A DNA stretch of 64,000 nt from Winogradskyella helgolandensis (GCF_013404085.1 NZ_JABFHO010000001.1:124001-188000), one strand, 5' to 3'; shown: positions 28,170-36,699, counted from the stretch's first letter. The notes: generated from the sequence alone by a model not told the origin. Made by a program: numbers and translations.

Positions 28170-29264
28170 TTATATCGTTAATAATGATTTAAAAAATGGC
28201 TCTAACGCATTGGCCATGGTCTTTTGCTCTTCTGCACTTGGATGCGCATTACAACCGTTTGAATATATATGCTCAAACTGAAATAGTGCTATATCTTTAT
28301 CACTTTGAGTTTTAAAATGTGTTTGAACTTGTTTTAAACAAGCCACTAATAGGCGCTGTTTCTCTCCGATGAACATTGGACTACTTAATAAAGCAACTTT
28401 AGTTTCGGGATAACGTTTGTAAATAGTTTCAACAAATTTTATATAATTATTAATGTATGTTTCAGCATTAAAAGGCAAACGTTCTTTAACACCATCTCCA
28501 TCAGACAGGTCATTTGTACCTAAACAAATACTGACAACATCTGGTTTAAAATTTAAATTAAAGGGCTTTGAATTATCTTTGTTTAAATACAAATTACCAT
28601 AAACATCAGGCATTATGGCTTCTTCGCTGTTTTCATCATTCCAATTGCGATACATTCCTATTCCAGAAACAGAACTAACTAAAAACCTTGCATTTAATTG
28701 CAAAGCTAATTGTGGACCATAAGCTAAATAGGCGTTATGTTGATCTTGATAGTCGCCTTCGTTACAAGGAATACCCGAATCATCACACAATGCTCCACAA
28801 GTTATAGAATCTCCGATAAACTCAATTTTAAATGATTTTTCTTCAACTGGCAATAAAGCTTCAGCATCTATGCCATGAAATATAATCTTATCCATATAAG
28901 CTTCGGTTGCTTTATAAATCCCTATTTTATTTTGTTCCGGATTGGGTAATTTTAAAGCTATTTGTTGAATGGAATCTCCTTCAATTGTATAACGATTATT
29001 ATAAACATCGTTTACTGTAATCACGTAATAATTACGATTTGTAGATTCTGTTTGAAGGTATAAATTTATAGAGTCACCTTTGACATTAAATTCGACGGAA
29101 GCTGCAGACCCAATTAATCCTATGGCATCATCTGCTACAATTTCATGTCTTCCCGAATACTTAAATAAGTCGTTTGAAGTCTGAAATTTCAGCATCTCTA
29201 ATTTTGCTTCTTCACAAGAAAATAACATAATTAAAATAATAAATGATAATCCAATTTTGAACAT
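28170..29264 (-). CDS. CE2-type acetyl-esterase lipoprotein (SGNH hydrolase)
   Basis: CE2 enzymes deacetylate acetylated mannan, glucomannan and xylan, often preferring O-6. The lipobox ends at Cys17 (LFSC). Residues about 30-130 form the N-terminal jelly-roll domain of CE2 (KYSGRHEIV opening, YYVITVND). The SGNH domain has catalytic Ser153 in IEFIGDSITCG, the Gly/Asn block in SSVSGIGMYRNW, SICLGTNDLS, and His in GCNAHPSAEEQ. At 364 aa it matches the two-domain CE2 architecture. It follows the AraC gene after a 106-bp gap that might hold an internal promoter, though I see no clear -7 box there. Confidence 0.88.
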   Translation of the reverse strand: MFKIGLSFIILIMLFSCEEAKLEMLKFQTSNDLFKYSGRHEIVADDAIGLIGSAASVEFNVKGDSINLYLQTESTNRNYYVITVNDVYNNRYTIEGDSIQQIALKLPNPEQNKIGIYKATEAYMDKIIFHGIDAEALLPVEEKSFKIEFIGDSITCGALCDDSGIPCNEGDYQDQHNAYLAYGPQLALQLNARFLVSSVSGIGMYRNWNDENSEEAIMPDVYGNLYLNKDNSKPFNLNFKPDVVSICLGTNDLSDGDGVKERLPFNAETYINNYIKFVETIYKRYPETKVALLSSPMFIGEKQRLLVACLKQVQTHFKTQSDKDIALFQFEHIYSNGCNAHPSAEEQKTMANALEPFFKSLLTI

Positions 29265-29370
29265 TTACATAAGATTGTATACACTGTAAAAATAGCGTAA
29301 TCATCTTTTTTATACTAAGCATAAATTTTCAAATTGTAATACTATTTACTATAACAAAGCAGTAAATACT

Positions 29371-30252
29371 TTAGGAAATTTTGCTAAACCGCTGAACTGA
29401 TTTATATTCGGATTTAAACTTACTCGGAGTTACATTTTTTGATTTTTTAAAAAATCTATTAAAATTGGCAATACTATTAAATCCGCAGGTATAAGCAATT
29501 TCACCGACAGACATGTCTGTTTCAATGAGTAGCTTTATAGCATGACCAATTCTTTTATCGTTCATATATTCTATAAACGTTTTTCCCGTGCGTTTTTTAA
29601 TAAATCTATTGAAAGAACTCTGACTCATATTCACTAAAGTTGAGATTTCCTTCAGAGAGATTTTACGTGAATAGTTTTGCTTTATAAATTCCTGAACCTT
29701 TTTTATTCTATCACTATTATCGTACTCACTATCTCTTACGACATTGGATGATAATAACCTTTGACTTTTTGAATCTGCAAGTTCTTCGAGTAATTTTAAA
29801 AGTTTAATAAAATCCGTTACTCCATCAGTAGCAGACAGTTCTTTTATTCTTGGCATTAATTTCATCGCTGTATTTCCATCGAAAAGAACGCCATGCTTAG
29901 ACTTTGAAAATAAGTCTTGTATCGGTTTGAAATTTTTTAATGATAGTAATTTACTATTGAACAAATCTTCATGAAACTGGATGGTAATTTCATAAATATT
30001 TTTGCTTTTACAATTATAGGTCTCCCAACCATGTTCTAGATTAGGACCCATTAAAACTAATTCTATATCCTCAATTTCTTCCATCGATGTACCTACTATA
30101 CGTCGTATCCCTTTTCCATTCAAAATAAAATTTAGTTCATATTCTGGATGAAAGTGGATAGGAAAATCAAACTTCTGTTTCACTCGGTCTATGATTAAAA
30201 AAACATCGTCTGATTTTAATTGTGTAATTTCTCTATTAATATTTTCGCACAT
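29371..30252 (-). CDS. AraC-family transcriptional regulator with cupin sensor domain (second copy)
   Basis: This is a paralogue of the AraC gene at 13031-13909. It has the same length class (293 aa) and the same blocks, including FPIHFHPEYELNFILNGKG, GPNLEHGWETYNCKSKNI, FNRFIKKRTGKTF and IAYTCGFNSIANFNR. The cupin domain is at about 15-110 and the double HTH at about 190-290. No signal peptide. It sits inside the leftward operon, 17 nt after GH5 and ahead of the esterases and GH3, so it is co-transcribed with its probable targets and would give autoregulatory feedback. Divergence is concentrated between the two domains, consistent with duplication and a change of ligand or partner. Confidence 0.92.
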   Translation of the reverse strand: MCENINREITQLKSDDVFLIIDRVKQKFDFPIHFHPEYELNFILNGKGIRRIVGTSMEEIEDIELVLMGPNLEHGWETYNCKSKNIYEITIQFHEDLFNSKLLSLKNFKPIQDLFSKSKHGVLFDGNTAMKLMPRIKELSATDGVTDFIKLLKLLEELADSKSQRLLSSNVVRDSEYDNSDRIKKVQEFIKQNYSRKISLKEISTLVNMSQSSFNRFIKKRTGKTFIEYMNDKRIGHAIKLLIETDMSVGEIAYTCGFNSIANFNRFFKKSKNVTPSKFKSEYKSVQRFSKIS

Positions 30253-30269
30253 TTTACATCTGGTTTTAA

Positions 30270-31289
30270 TTAATCATACGTATAACTCTGTAATTTCTTT
30301 TTGAAATACTTACCATGCCTTGACGGCATATAAGTATCCCAATCTTCAAATAACCGTGGAGCCCATTCGGCATCAAACACCCATATAACATAAGAGATAT
30401 CTTTTTTATCACAGTATTCTGTAATAGCATCACCATAAGATTCATCACTAATTACAGGTGAATGTGCACCAGGATCTTCTGGTCCGCAAAAACCAATCTC
30501 CGTAAGAATTAAAGGATATTTTTCTTTAACAAAACCCCAATCTTTTGTCCATTGTGCTTCCCAAGGTTTCTCTCTTTTTTGAGGATACGGATGGCTTACA
30601 TACCCAATGCCTTCAACATCTAAAGGATCTTCTAAAACAGGAGTTAAATCATAAGCCCAATTAAACCCTGCAACTAATGGAATACCTTCACCTCCATTAG
30701 CTCTAATAATTCCAATAATTTCTTTGTTTATCGTTTTCCATTCCTTCCAAGTAACGGACCCTAAAGTGCCGTTGAAGGTGGTTGGCTCATTAAATATTTC
30801 ATAAAAAGCTACTGTTGTATGCTCTCCATATTTAGAAGCTATCGTTCTCCAAAAATCATAGGTTTGTTTTAGAGTGGTATCATACCTATCCGATTGATAC
30901 ATTTCGGTTTTCAAATTGCCGATACTGTGCCAATCGATGATAACATATAAACCCAATTCTGTTGCCCATTGTATACCATCATCTAAAAGTTTCAAGTACG
31001 ATTCCTTTCCTCTTTCAGACCAATCTGTTGGGTGCACAGGTAGCCTTACAATGTTAGCTCCCCAATTTTTTATTTCTTCAAAATAGGCTTTGTTCCAATG
31101 CCCTTGGGGTTCTAATTTATTTGGATCACTTGCATTTAATCCTCTGAAGACAAACGTTACACCATCATCATTTACAAAACTATTGCCATTAACTAAAAGT
31201 CGTTCTAAACTATCTACCTGAAACGCATGTGACAACGCTGAGATTAATAGAAATATGGTAATAAGAAATTGTATTTTTAAAAAACGCAT
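30270..31289 (-). CDS. GH5 cellulase-type endo-beta-1,4-glucanase
   Basis: This exported endoglucanase acts on beta-1,4-glucan or mixed glucomannan. A type I signal peptide ends at about residue 22 (LSHA). The rest is a compact GH5 barrel of about 315 residues with FVFRGLNASDPNK near the start, NIVRLPVHPTDW, WHSIG, acid/base Glu168 in FYEIFNEPT and nucleophile Glu264 in LILTEIGF. It differs from the GH5_7 mannanase at 20974-22305 and looks like the bacterial cellulase subfamilies; I do not assign a subfamily. It is the first gene of the GH5-AraC-CE-CE-GH3 operon, and a perfect palindrome lies about 85 nt upstream of its start. Confidence 0.88.
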   Translation of the reverse strand: MRFLKIQFLITIFLLISALSHAFQVDSLERLLVNGNSFVNDDGVTFVFRGLNASDPNKLEPQGHWNKAYFEEIKNWGANIVRLPVHPTDWSERGKESYLKLLDDGIQWATELGLYVIIDWHSIGNLKTEMYQSDRYDTTLKQTYDFWRTIASKYGEHTTVAFYEIFNEPTTFNGTLGSVTWKEWKTINKEIIGIIRANGGEGIPLVAGFNWAYDLTPVLEDPLDVEGIGYVSHPYPQKREKPWEAQWTKDWGFVKEKYPLILTEIGFCGPEDPGAHSPVISDESYGDAITEYCDKKDISYVIWVFDAEWAPRLFEDWDTYMPSRHGKYFKKKLQSYTYD

Positions 31290-31373
31290 TGTTATAGTAA
31301 TTTATAGCTTCTTTAAATTTATTAGATAATTAGTAAATTAAGAAATCAAAACTTATTATTGGTAAAATAGTTC

Positions 31374-31392
31374 ACTAAATTGGTAATTTAGT
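31374..31392. promoter_or_regulatory. Perfect palindrome ACTAAATT-N3-AATTTAGT upstream of the GH5/AraC operon
   Basis: It has two 8-bp arms with a 3-bp centre, lies about 85 nt upstream of the GH5 start, and is not followed by a T-run on either strand, so it is an operator candidate and not a terminator. The dimeric symmetry does not suit AraC proteins, which usually prefer direct repeats, so the binding factor is unknown. Confidence 0.4.
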
Positions 31393-31639
31393 ATAGCTTA
31401 TAGAATTATCTATACTTTTTTAACCCATTTTATAATTTATTTGGAATAATTTCTACAATTTGACATAGATATAAAACCCACAATTAATAATCTTCTGTGT
31501 CTTATACTTGTAATTTTTCATACGTTAAGTGCTTTAACATGAAGTAATACACCTTCAATCAACATTCTGAAACCCATACATTTCAGTAGCATATTCCTTG
31601 ATTTTACAGAACAGTAAAGTATTACAATTAACTTTCTAC

Positions 31640-31682
31640 TGATTTTTGTCATAGTTTAAAATATAATTAATCTCTAATTTTA
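31640..31682 (+). promoter_or_regulatory. Candidate CRP/FNR-type activated promoter of usp 1
   Basis: TGA-N6-TCA at 31640-31651 lies exactly 35 nt (start to start) before a -7-like TAATTTTA at 31675-31682. The dyad would be centred near -41 of the predicted start. The third usp gene has the same spacing and elements. The flanking bases of the dyad are less symmetrical here than at usp 3. Confidence 0.4.
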
Positions 31683-31706
31683 TAACACAAAACAAAAGCT
31701 AAAGCT

Positions 31707-32555
31707 ATGTTATCCATACTCTTACCTACCGACTTCTCTAAAAATTCTTTAAACGCCATAAAATATGCTTTAGAATTTTTCAAATATCAGAAGGTAAAAT
31801 TCATTGTGATGCATGCCTACAGAAATGAGTTTTATGACCACGACGAATTAGTGTCTCGTGACGTTTTTGAGACCGTTTTAGACAAAGTAAAAACGGAGTC
31901 TCAAAATAATCTAGACAAACTATTAGCTGAGCTACAAAAAATTGCGCCAAACCCTAGATATACTTATCAAAGTGTTTCTGCATATAGCACCCTTGTTGAA
32001 GAGGCCAACGCTATAGCAGATGAGCATAACATAGATTTAATTGTTATGGGTACTAAAGGAAAATCTAACGCTCGTAATATTGTATTTGGAAGTCAGACAT
32101 TTCAAGTTTTAAAATATGTTGAATGCCCTGTTTTAGCAATTCCAGAAAACTACTCCGATACGCAACCAAAGAATATTTTGTTTCCAACAAATTATCTCAT
32201 TCCTTATAAACGACGCGAGTTAAAACTTCTGTCTATTTTGGCTAAATCGTACCGAAGTGATATTGATGTTGTTTATATTAGCACAAGCCCAAAATTATCG
32301 ATTAGACAAGAAGATAACCAAGCCTTTATAAGAGAAACCTTATCACCTAACAATGTGAATTTTAGTATCATAAACAGTAAAAAAGTTGCGGATGCCATCA
32401 CTAACCATATCAAAGAAAACAATATAGAAATGATAACTATGATCAATACGCAACATTCATTTTTAGAAGACATGCTTTTTCCTTCTACGATAGACAAAGT
32501 GAGTCTTGGTTTAGACATTCCACTTTTAGCATTTCAGAATGCGACTAGGAAATAA
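31707..32555 (+). CDS. Universal stress protein, tandem UspA domains (1 of 3)
   Basis: This is a cytoplasmic stress-response protein with two UspA folds (about 1-145 and 150-282). The first domain opens ILLPTDFSKNSLNAIKYALEF and ends in the ATP-binding type signature VMGTKGKSNARNIVFGSQT; the second domain is degenerate and lacks the glycine loop. It has no signal peptide. It is followed 54 nt later by a second usp gene in the same direction. It is the most divergent of the three paralogues. These genes lie between the two PULs but have no evident part in glycan breakdown. Confidence 0.92.
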   Translation: MLSILLPTDFSKNSLNAIKYALEFFKYQKVKFIVMHAYRNEFYDHDELVSRDVFETVLDKVKTESQNNLDKLLAELQKIAPNPRYTYQSVSAYSTLVEEANAIADEHNIDLIVMGTKGKSNARNIVFGSQTFQVLKYVECPVLAIPENYSDTQPKNILFPTNYLIPYKRRELKLLSILAKSYRSDIDVVYISTSPKLSIRQEDNQAFIRETLSPNNVNFSIINSKKVADAITNHIKENNIEMITMINTQHSFLEDMLFPSTIDKVSLGLDIPLLAFQNATRK

Positions 32556-32609
32556 TTATAACTCCACACAAAAAAACACAGTAATCAATCATAATACAAA
32601 AAAGTAATT

Positions 32610-33440
32610 ATGTCAAAAAATATTCTTTTACCTACCGACTTTTCAGATAATGCCTTAAGTGCTGCCATATATGCTATTAAATTATACGAAAAAGAACAAT
32701 GTACATTTCATTTATTACATTCTTCTCGAATGAAAATTTCACGAATGTCTAGTATATCTAATAAGCTAATTGAGGTTTTGGCTGAAAATGCAAGACGGGA
32801 TTTAGCCAATTTAAAAGCAAAAGTTCAGGAAAATTATGCAAATGAGAATCATACATTTGAAGTTATATTGAGCACTAATGATTTACAAGATTCAATTGAA
32901 GCCATCACTGAAAAAATTAAAATAGACCTTATTGTTATTGGATCAAGAGGGGAAACTAAAGCGAATGATATCATTTTTGGAAATAATACGGTAAACGTGA
33001 TTACACATGTAAAAAAATGCCCGGTTTTGGTGGTTCCGAATGATTATGACTTTGTAAAACCAGAACGAATAGCGTTTCCAACAGATTTTAATCGTGTTTA
33101 TGGAGATGAACTACAACCTTTAAAACAATTAGCAGAACTCAATAATTCTAATATTAGAGTTGTCCATATTAATACTGAAGATAACCTGTCAGAAACTCAA
33201 AAAGAAAATTTAGACACACTAGAATTAGCTTTAGAAAATCACAATCCTAGTTATCATTGGATGCCAAAATATAATAGAAAAGCAAAAGCAATTCAAGACT
33301 TTACTGAAGAAAACCATATTAATATTTTAGTGATGGTTAATTACCAACATAGTTTTATTGAAAGTATAATTAAAGAACCTGTAATAAAGACCTTAGGGTT
33401 TCACCCTAACATTCCTTTTTTAGTTATACCACAAAAATGA
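32610..33440 (+). CDS. Universal stress protein, tandem UspA domains (2 of 3)
   Basis: This 276-aa two-domain UspA protein begins ILLPTDFSDNALSAAIYAIKL. The glycine loop VIGSRGETKANDIIFGNNT closes the first domain. The second domain (from about 145, ERIAFPTDFNRVYGDEL) is degenerate. It is closely similar to the next gene: both share YDFVKPE, PTDFNR, YGDEL, HSFIE and the C-terminal PFLVIP. It was probably made by recent tandem duplication. There is no clear promoter in the 54-nt gap before it, so it is likely co-transcribed with the first usp gene. A dyad belonging to the next promoter overlaps its stop codon. Confidence 0.92.
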   Translation: MSKNILLPTDFSDNALSAAIYAIKLYEKEQCTFHLLHSSRMKISRMSSISNKLIEVLAENARRDLANLKAKVQENYANENHTFEVILSTNDLQDSIEAITEKIKIDLIVIGSRGETKANDIIFGNNTVNVITHVKKCPVLVVPNDYDFVKPERIAFPTDFNRVYGDELQPLKQLAELNNSNIRVVHINTEDNLSETQKENLDTLELALENHNPSYHWMPKYNRKAKAIQDFTEENHINILVMVNYQHSFIESIIKEPVIKTLGFHPNIPFLVIPQK

Positions 33441-33480
33441 TATAAATCATTTCAATTAAAGACGCCTTAAATTAATTTTG
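33438..33480 (+). promoter_or_regulatory. Candidate CRP/FNR-type activated promoter of usp 3
   Basis: A perfect dyad, AAATGAT-ATAA-ATCATTT (33435-33452), contains TGA-N6-TCA at 33438-33449 and overlaps the stop codon of usp 2. A perfect TAnnTTTG box (TAATTTTG) lies at 33473-33480, 26 nt before the start codon. The dyad centre is about 41 nt upstream of the predicted transcription start, the class II activator position. No TTG -33 element is present. Confidence 0.5.
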
Positions 33481-33505
33481 CCACATACAGCATAACACAT
33501 ACATT

Positions 33506-34342
33506 ATGAGACAGCACATATTACTTCCAACAGATTTCTCAGATAACGCAATGACTGCCATACAATATACATTAAAATTGTATGCTAATGAGCCTTGTAC
33601 ATTTTACTTTTTACATGCGTGGTCTTTTACAAACAAAACCTCTAGAACATATATAACTTCAAATTTTATAGATCTAAAAAAAGAAGAAGCCAAGCAGCAT
33701 CTTATTGACTTAAAAAACAAAATAGAGACAGAAAGTACAAATCCAGAACACAAATTTGAAACTGTTTATAGTACAGAACCGTTATTAAACACAATTGAAA
33801 ACACCATTAAAGAATTCAAAATAAGCTTAGTTGTTATGGGGACCAAAGGTGCTACTGGCGCCAAAGAATTTATTTTTGGTAGTAACACTGTAAATATCAT
33901 TAATAAAATAAGACTCTGCCCTGTTTTGATTATACCAGATGGTTATGACTTTGTAAAGCCAGAACAAATTGCATTTCCTACTGATTTTAATAGATTCTAT
34001 GGTGATGAATTAGACCTATTATTGCAGTTAACGCAATTATATAATTCTAAAATAAGGGTGCTTCATATTAATGTAAAAGACAACTTAACCGAAAAGCAAA
34101 ATTATAATTTAGCAATGCTAAAGGCCTATCTTGAAGATTGTCCTAGTTGTGTTGATTGGAAGCCCAATTTTGGAACAAAAGAACAAACCATCACTGAGTT
34201 TATTACTGAGCACGATATCAATATCTTAGCCATGATAAATTATGAACACAGTTTTATTGAAAATTTCTTGAAAGAACCTGTAATTCAGAAAATAGGATTT
34301 CATACTATAATTCCGTTTTTGGTAATTCCTGAATTTAAATAA
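33506..34342 (+). CDS. Universal stress protein, tandem UspA domains (3 of 3)
   Basis: This 278-aa protein has two UspA domains, starting ILLPTDFSDNAMTAIQYTLKL and with the nucleotide-loop signature VMGTKGATGAKEFIFGSNT at the end of the first. The second domain lacks the loop. It is the closest paralogue of usp 2. It has its own strong -7 box and dyad, so it can be expressed independently. It ends just before a bidirectional terminator shared with the convergent MFS gene. Confidence 0.92.
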   Translation: MRQHILLPTDFSDNAMTAIQYTLKLYANEPCTFYFLHAWSFTNKTSRTYITSNFIDLKKEEAKQHLIDLKNKIETESTNPEHKFETVYSTEPLLNTIENTIKEFKISLVVMGTKGATGAKEFIFGSNTVNIINKIRLCPVLIIPDGYDFVKPEQIAFPTDFNRFYGDELDLLLQLTQLYNSKIRVLHINVKDNLTEKQNYNLAMLKAYLEDCPSCVDWKPNFGTKEQTITEFITEHDINILAMINYEHSFIENFLKEPVIQKIGFHTIIPFLVIPEFK

Positions 34343-34386
34343 ACTTTATTCTTTATAATAGTAGGATTTTTATTCTGCTATATCCC

Positions 34387-34419
34387 AAAAAAAACCCGAT
34401 TCATATGAATCGGGTTTTT
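34387..34419. terminator. Bidirectional intrinsic terminator between usp 3 and the PUL 2 operon end
   Basis: A perfect palindrome with 10-bp arms (34395-34414, core CCCGATTCAT and its complement) is flanked by an A-run on the left and TTTTT on the right, so both transcripts receive a stem followed by a U-tract. It lies 45-77 nt after the usp 3 stop and 25 nt past the end of the convergent sugar-porter gene. Confidence 0.92.
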
Positions 34420-34443
34420 GATTTATAAATTTACATTGAGAGA

Positions 34444-35820
34444 TTACTTCCAAAATCCTTCAATCTCTTCAAGGGTTTTACCTTTAGTTTCTGGGATAAA
34501 CTTATAGGTTATATATACAATGATTAAAATAAAAGCTATAAATATATAATAAGGCAATGATCCATTCCAAGGTGCACTATTATTTGTTTCACTTCCCATT
34601 ACAATAGGGAATGATTGTGACACTACGTAATTCGCAGCCCATTGAGCTGCTACAGCTACAGACATAGCAACGCTTCGTATTTTGTTTGGAAACATTTCGG
34701 ATAATAAAACCCACACTACTGGTCCCATTGATAAAGCAAAGGAAGCAATAAAAATCAATACTCCGATTAAAGATAATACTCCTACACTATCTTGTTGCAG
34801 TGTAACTCCTAAAAGTAAGAAGCCTATAATCATACCAACAGAGCCAATATATAGCAAAGGTTTTCTGCCAAATTTATCTACCGTAAACATCGCTACAAAT
34901 GTGAATACCAAATTCACAAAGGCTAATAGTATTTGTTGTGCAAGAACATCTTCTTTTCCAAAACCAAGGGCTTTTTCAAAAATATCTGCGCCATAGTATA
35001 ATACCGCATTTATTCCCGTAAATTGTTGTAATACAGAAAGAACAGTTCCAATCGCAATAATCGCTAAAATAGCTTTAGAAAAGTAACTCACTTTAACTCC
35101 GTCATTAGTTTCATTTAATGACTCCTTAATATTTAACATCTCCTTTTCAGCAGCTTCATCACCATTAATTTTCTGCAAAACAGTTAAAGCATCAGCATCA
35201 TTCCCTTTTAAAGCCAACCACCTAGGACTTTTAGGAACGATGAACAACAATATTAAAAATAGTAGACTAGGAATTAATTCTGACCAAAACATTCGTCTCC
35301 AACCAAATTCAATATTCTCTTCAATACTTAAATCATTACCAATAAAATAAGTTGCTAGGAACACCACAAAAAAACCAATTACAATAGCCAATTGATAATA
35401 AGTTACCATACGACCTCTAATATTTGAAGGTGCGATTTCAGCAATATACATGGGCGCATTCATTGATGCTACACCAATACCTAAACCACCGATAATCCTA
35501 AAAACAACCAACATACTAACCGTTTGTGGAAACAATTCTGGTAAACCCGATCCGTAAGCAGAAACCGTAAAGAAAATTGCCGAAATAATCAACGACCATT
35601 TTCTTCCAATCTTAATACTCAGTGGACCAGCAACTATTGCACCAACAAAACAGCCTAAAAGCGCACTACCAACAACCCATCCTTTTAAGGCATCACTTAA
35701 GTCAAAATATTCTGTAAGGTAAAATTGCGCACCATTGATAACGCCTGTATCATATCCAAAAAGCAGGCCTCCCAAAGCGGAAACTGCTGCAATTAATAAT
35801 AAGAAAGCACTTTTTTTCAT
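34444..35820 (-). CDS. MFS sugar porter (proton:sugar symporter)
   Basis: This 12-helix inner-membrane sugar transporter of the major facilitator SP family imports monosaccharides such as glucose, galactose or xylose. Family motifs are clear: GGLLFGYDTGVINGA in helix 1, GRKWSL, RIIGGLGIGVASMNAPMYIA, RGRM, PKSPRWL, LQQFTGIN in helix 7, DKFGRKPLL, and PETKGKTLEEIE at the C-terminus. At 458 aa it is full length. It is the last gene of the long leftward PUL 2 array, in front of a strong terminator, and is probably the uptake step for the sugar released by the periplasmic GH3 and GH2 enzymes. Specificity cannot be read from sequence. Confidence 0.92.
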   Translation of the reverse strand: MKKSAFLLLIAAVSALGGLLFGYDTGVINGAQFYLTEYFDLSDALKGWVVGSALLGCFVGAIVAGPLSIKIGRKWSLIISAIFFTVSAYGSGLPELFPQTVSMLVVFRIIGGLGIGVASMNAPMYIAEIAPSNIRGRMVTYYQLAIVIGFFVVFLATYFIGNDLSIEENIEFGWRRMFWSELIPSLLFLILLFIVPKSPRWLALKGNDADALTVLQKINGDEAAEKEMLNIKESLNETNDGVKVSYFSKAILAIIAIGTVLSVLQQFTGINAVLYYGADIFEKALGFGKEDVLAQQILLAFVNLVFTFVAMFTVDKFGRKPLLYIGSVGMIIGFLLLGVTLQQDSVGVLSLIGVLIFIASFALSMGPVVWVLLSEMFPNKIRSVAMSVAVAAQWAANYVVSQSFPIVMGSETNNSAPWNGSLPYYIFIAFILIIVYITYKFIPETKGKTLEEIEGFWK

Positions 35821-35867
35821 TTGTTAATTTATTTAATTATTGTTAGAGTCTTAGTTTATTTAATCGT

Positions 35868-36689
35868 TTACAATCGCAATGTAACTAAAATTGGTAAATG
35901 GTCAGAGGGATAATGTAAATTCCAATTATCACTTAACACAGCATATTTACTAACGTCTACATTTTCACTAACAAAAATAAAATCTATTCGCCTAGTTACA
36001 GGCTTATCAAAATGAAAACCATTAAATGTACCTTCTGGCCCAAAAGTGAGTTTTGCAATCTTTTTGGAATCTTTCAACGTCGTTTTTATAAATTTTATAC
36101 TGTCGTGATTGGGCTCCATATTAAAATCACCAGTTAACACAACTGGATAATTCTTGGTATTGAGTTCTTTTATTTTTTCAATAATGACTACTGCACTATT
36201 CTTTCTTGCTTCTTTTCCTATATGATCAAAATGGGTATTAAACACCCAAAATGTTTTACCAGAAATTTTATCTTCAAATAACGCATAAGTACAAACTCTA
36301 TTACAAACCGCATCCCAACCCATGGACACCTCCTGAGGTGTATCAGATAGCCAAAACGTACCCGACTTTATAATATTGAATTTATCTGTTTTGTAAAATA
36401 GTGCTGAATATTCACCAGCATCTTTTCCGTCATCACGACCAACTCCAACATAACTATAATCTACTAAAAGACTATCCATGTCTTTCATTTGATTTGGCAT
36501 TGCTTCTTGAACTCCTAAAACATCGGGTTCATAAAACTTAAGTTGGTTAATGAAAAATGGTTTTCTGTTCGTCCAGCTGTTTTCTCCTTCCTTAGGATAA
36601 TCTAGCTTAATGTTATAGCTCATAATAGAAAAATCTTGAGCAAATGCACGACTCGAAAAAGCAAAACACAATAGAAATAAATACTTCAT
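35868..36689 (-). CDS. Exported endonuclease/exonuclease/phosphatase-fold hydrolase
   Basis: This is a metal-dependent phosphodiesterase or phosphatase of the EEP superfamily. I start it at 36689, 10 nt after the upstream stop, because that Met begins a clear signal peptide (MKYLFLLCFAFSSRAFAQ). Upstream in-frame Mets at 36710 and 36782 lie inside the GH43-like gene. Visible site residues are Asn in MSYNIKLD, Glu in GVQEAMP, Asp and Asn in GDFNMEP, and the Asp-His of PSDHLPIL. It is 273 aa. Such proteins recur in PULs with unknown roles. A nucleic-acid role is unlikely for an exported PUL member; cleavage of a phosphodiester substituent on the glycan is possible but inferred. Confidence 0.85.
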   Translation of the reverse strand: MKYLFLLCFAFSSRAFAQDFSIMSYNIKLDYPKEGENSWTNRKPFFINQLKFYEPDVLGVQEAMPNQMKDMDSLLVDYSYVGVGRDDGKDAGEYSALFYKTDKFNIIKSGTFWLSDTPQEVSMGWDAVCNRVCTYALFEDKISGKTFWVFNTHFDHIGKEARKNSAVVIIEKIKELNTKNYPVVLTGDFNMEPNHDSIKFIKTTLKDSKKIAKLTFGPEGTFNGFHFDKPVTRRIDFIFVSENVDVSKYAVLSDNWNLHYPSDHLPILVTLRL

Positions 36690-36699
36690 ATTTAAAAAT

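Larger units (their letters stand above)
31290..31706. other. 417-bp divergent intergenic region between PUL 1 and the usp genes
   Basis: It contains no protein-like reading. It holds the upstream region of the leftward GH5 operon with a perfect palindrome (31374-31392), a weaker inverted repeat GTTAA-N5-TTAAC at 31524-31538, and the candidate usp promoter with a TGA-N6-TCA dyad at 31640-31682. The middle is AT-rich with nothing else recognised. Confidence 0.7.

Noticed and set aside
31524..31538. Inverted repeat GTTAA-N5-TTAAC as an operator
   Set aside because: Arms are only 5 bp in AT-rich DNA and it is far from either predicted promoter; expected by chance.
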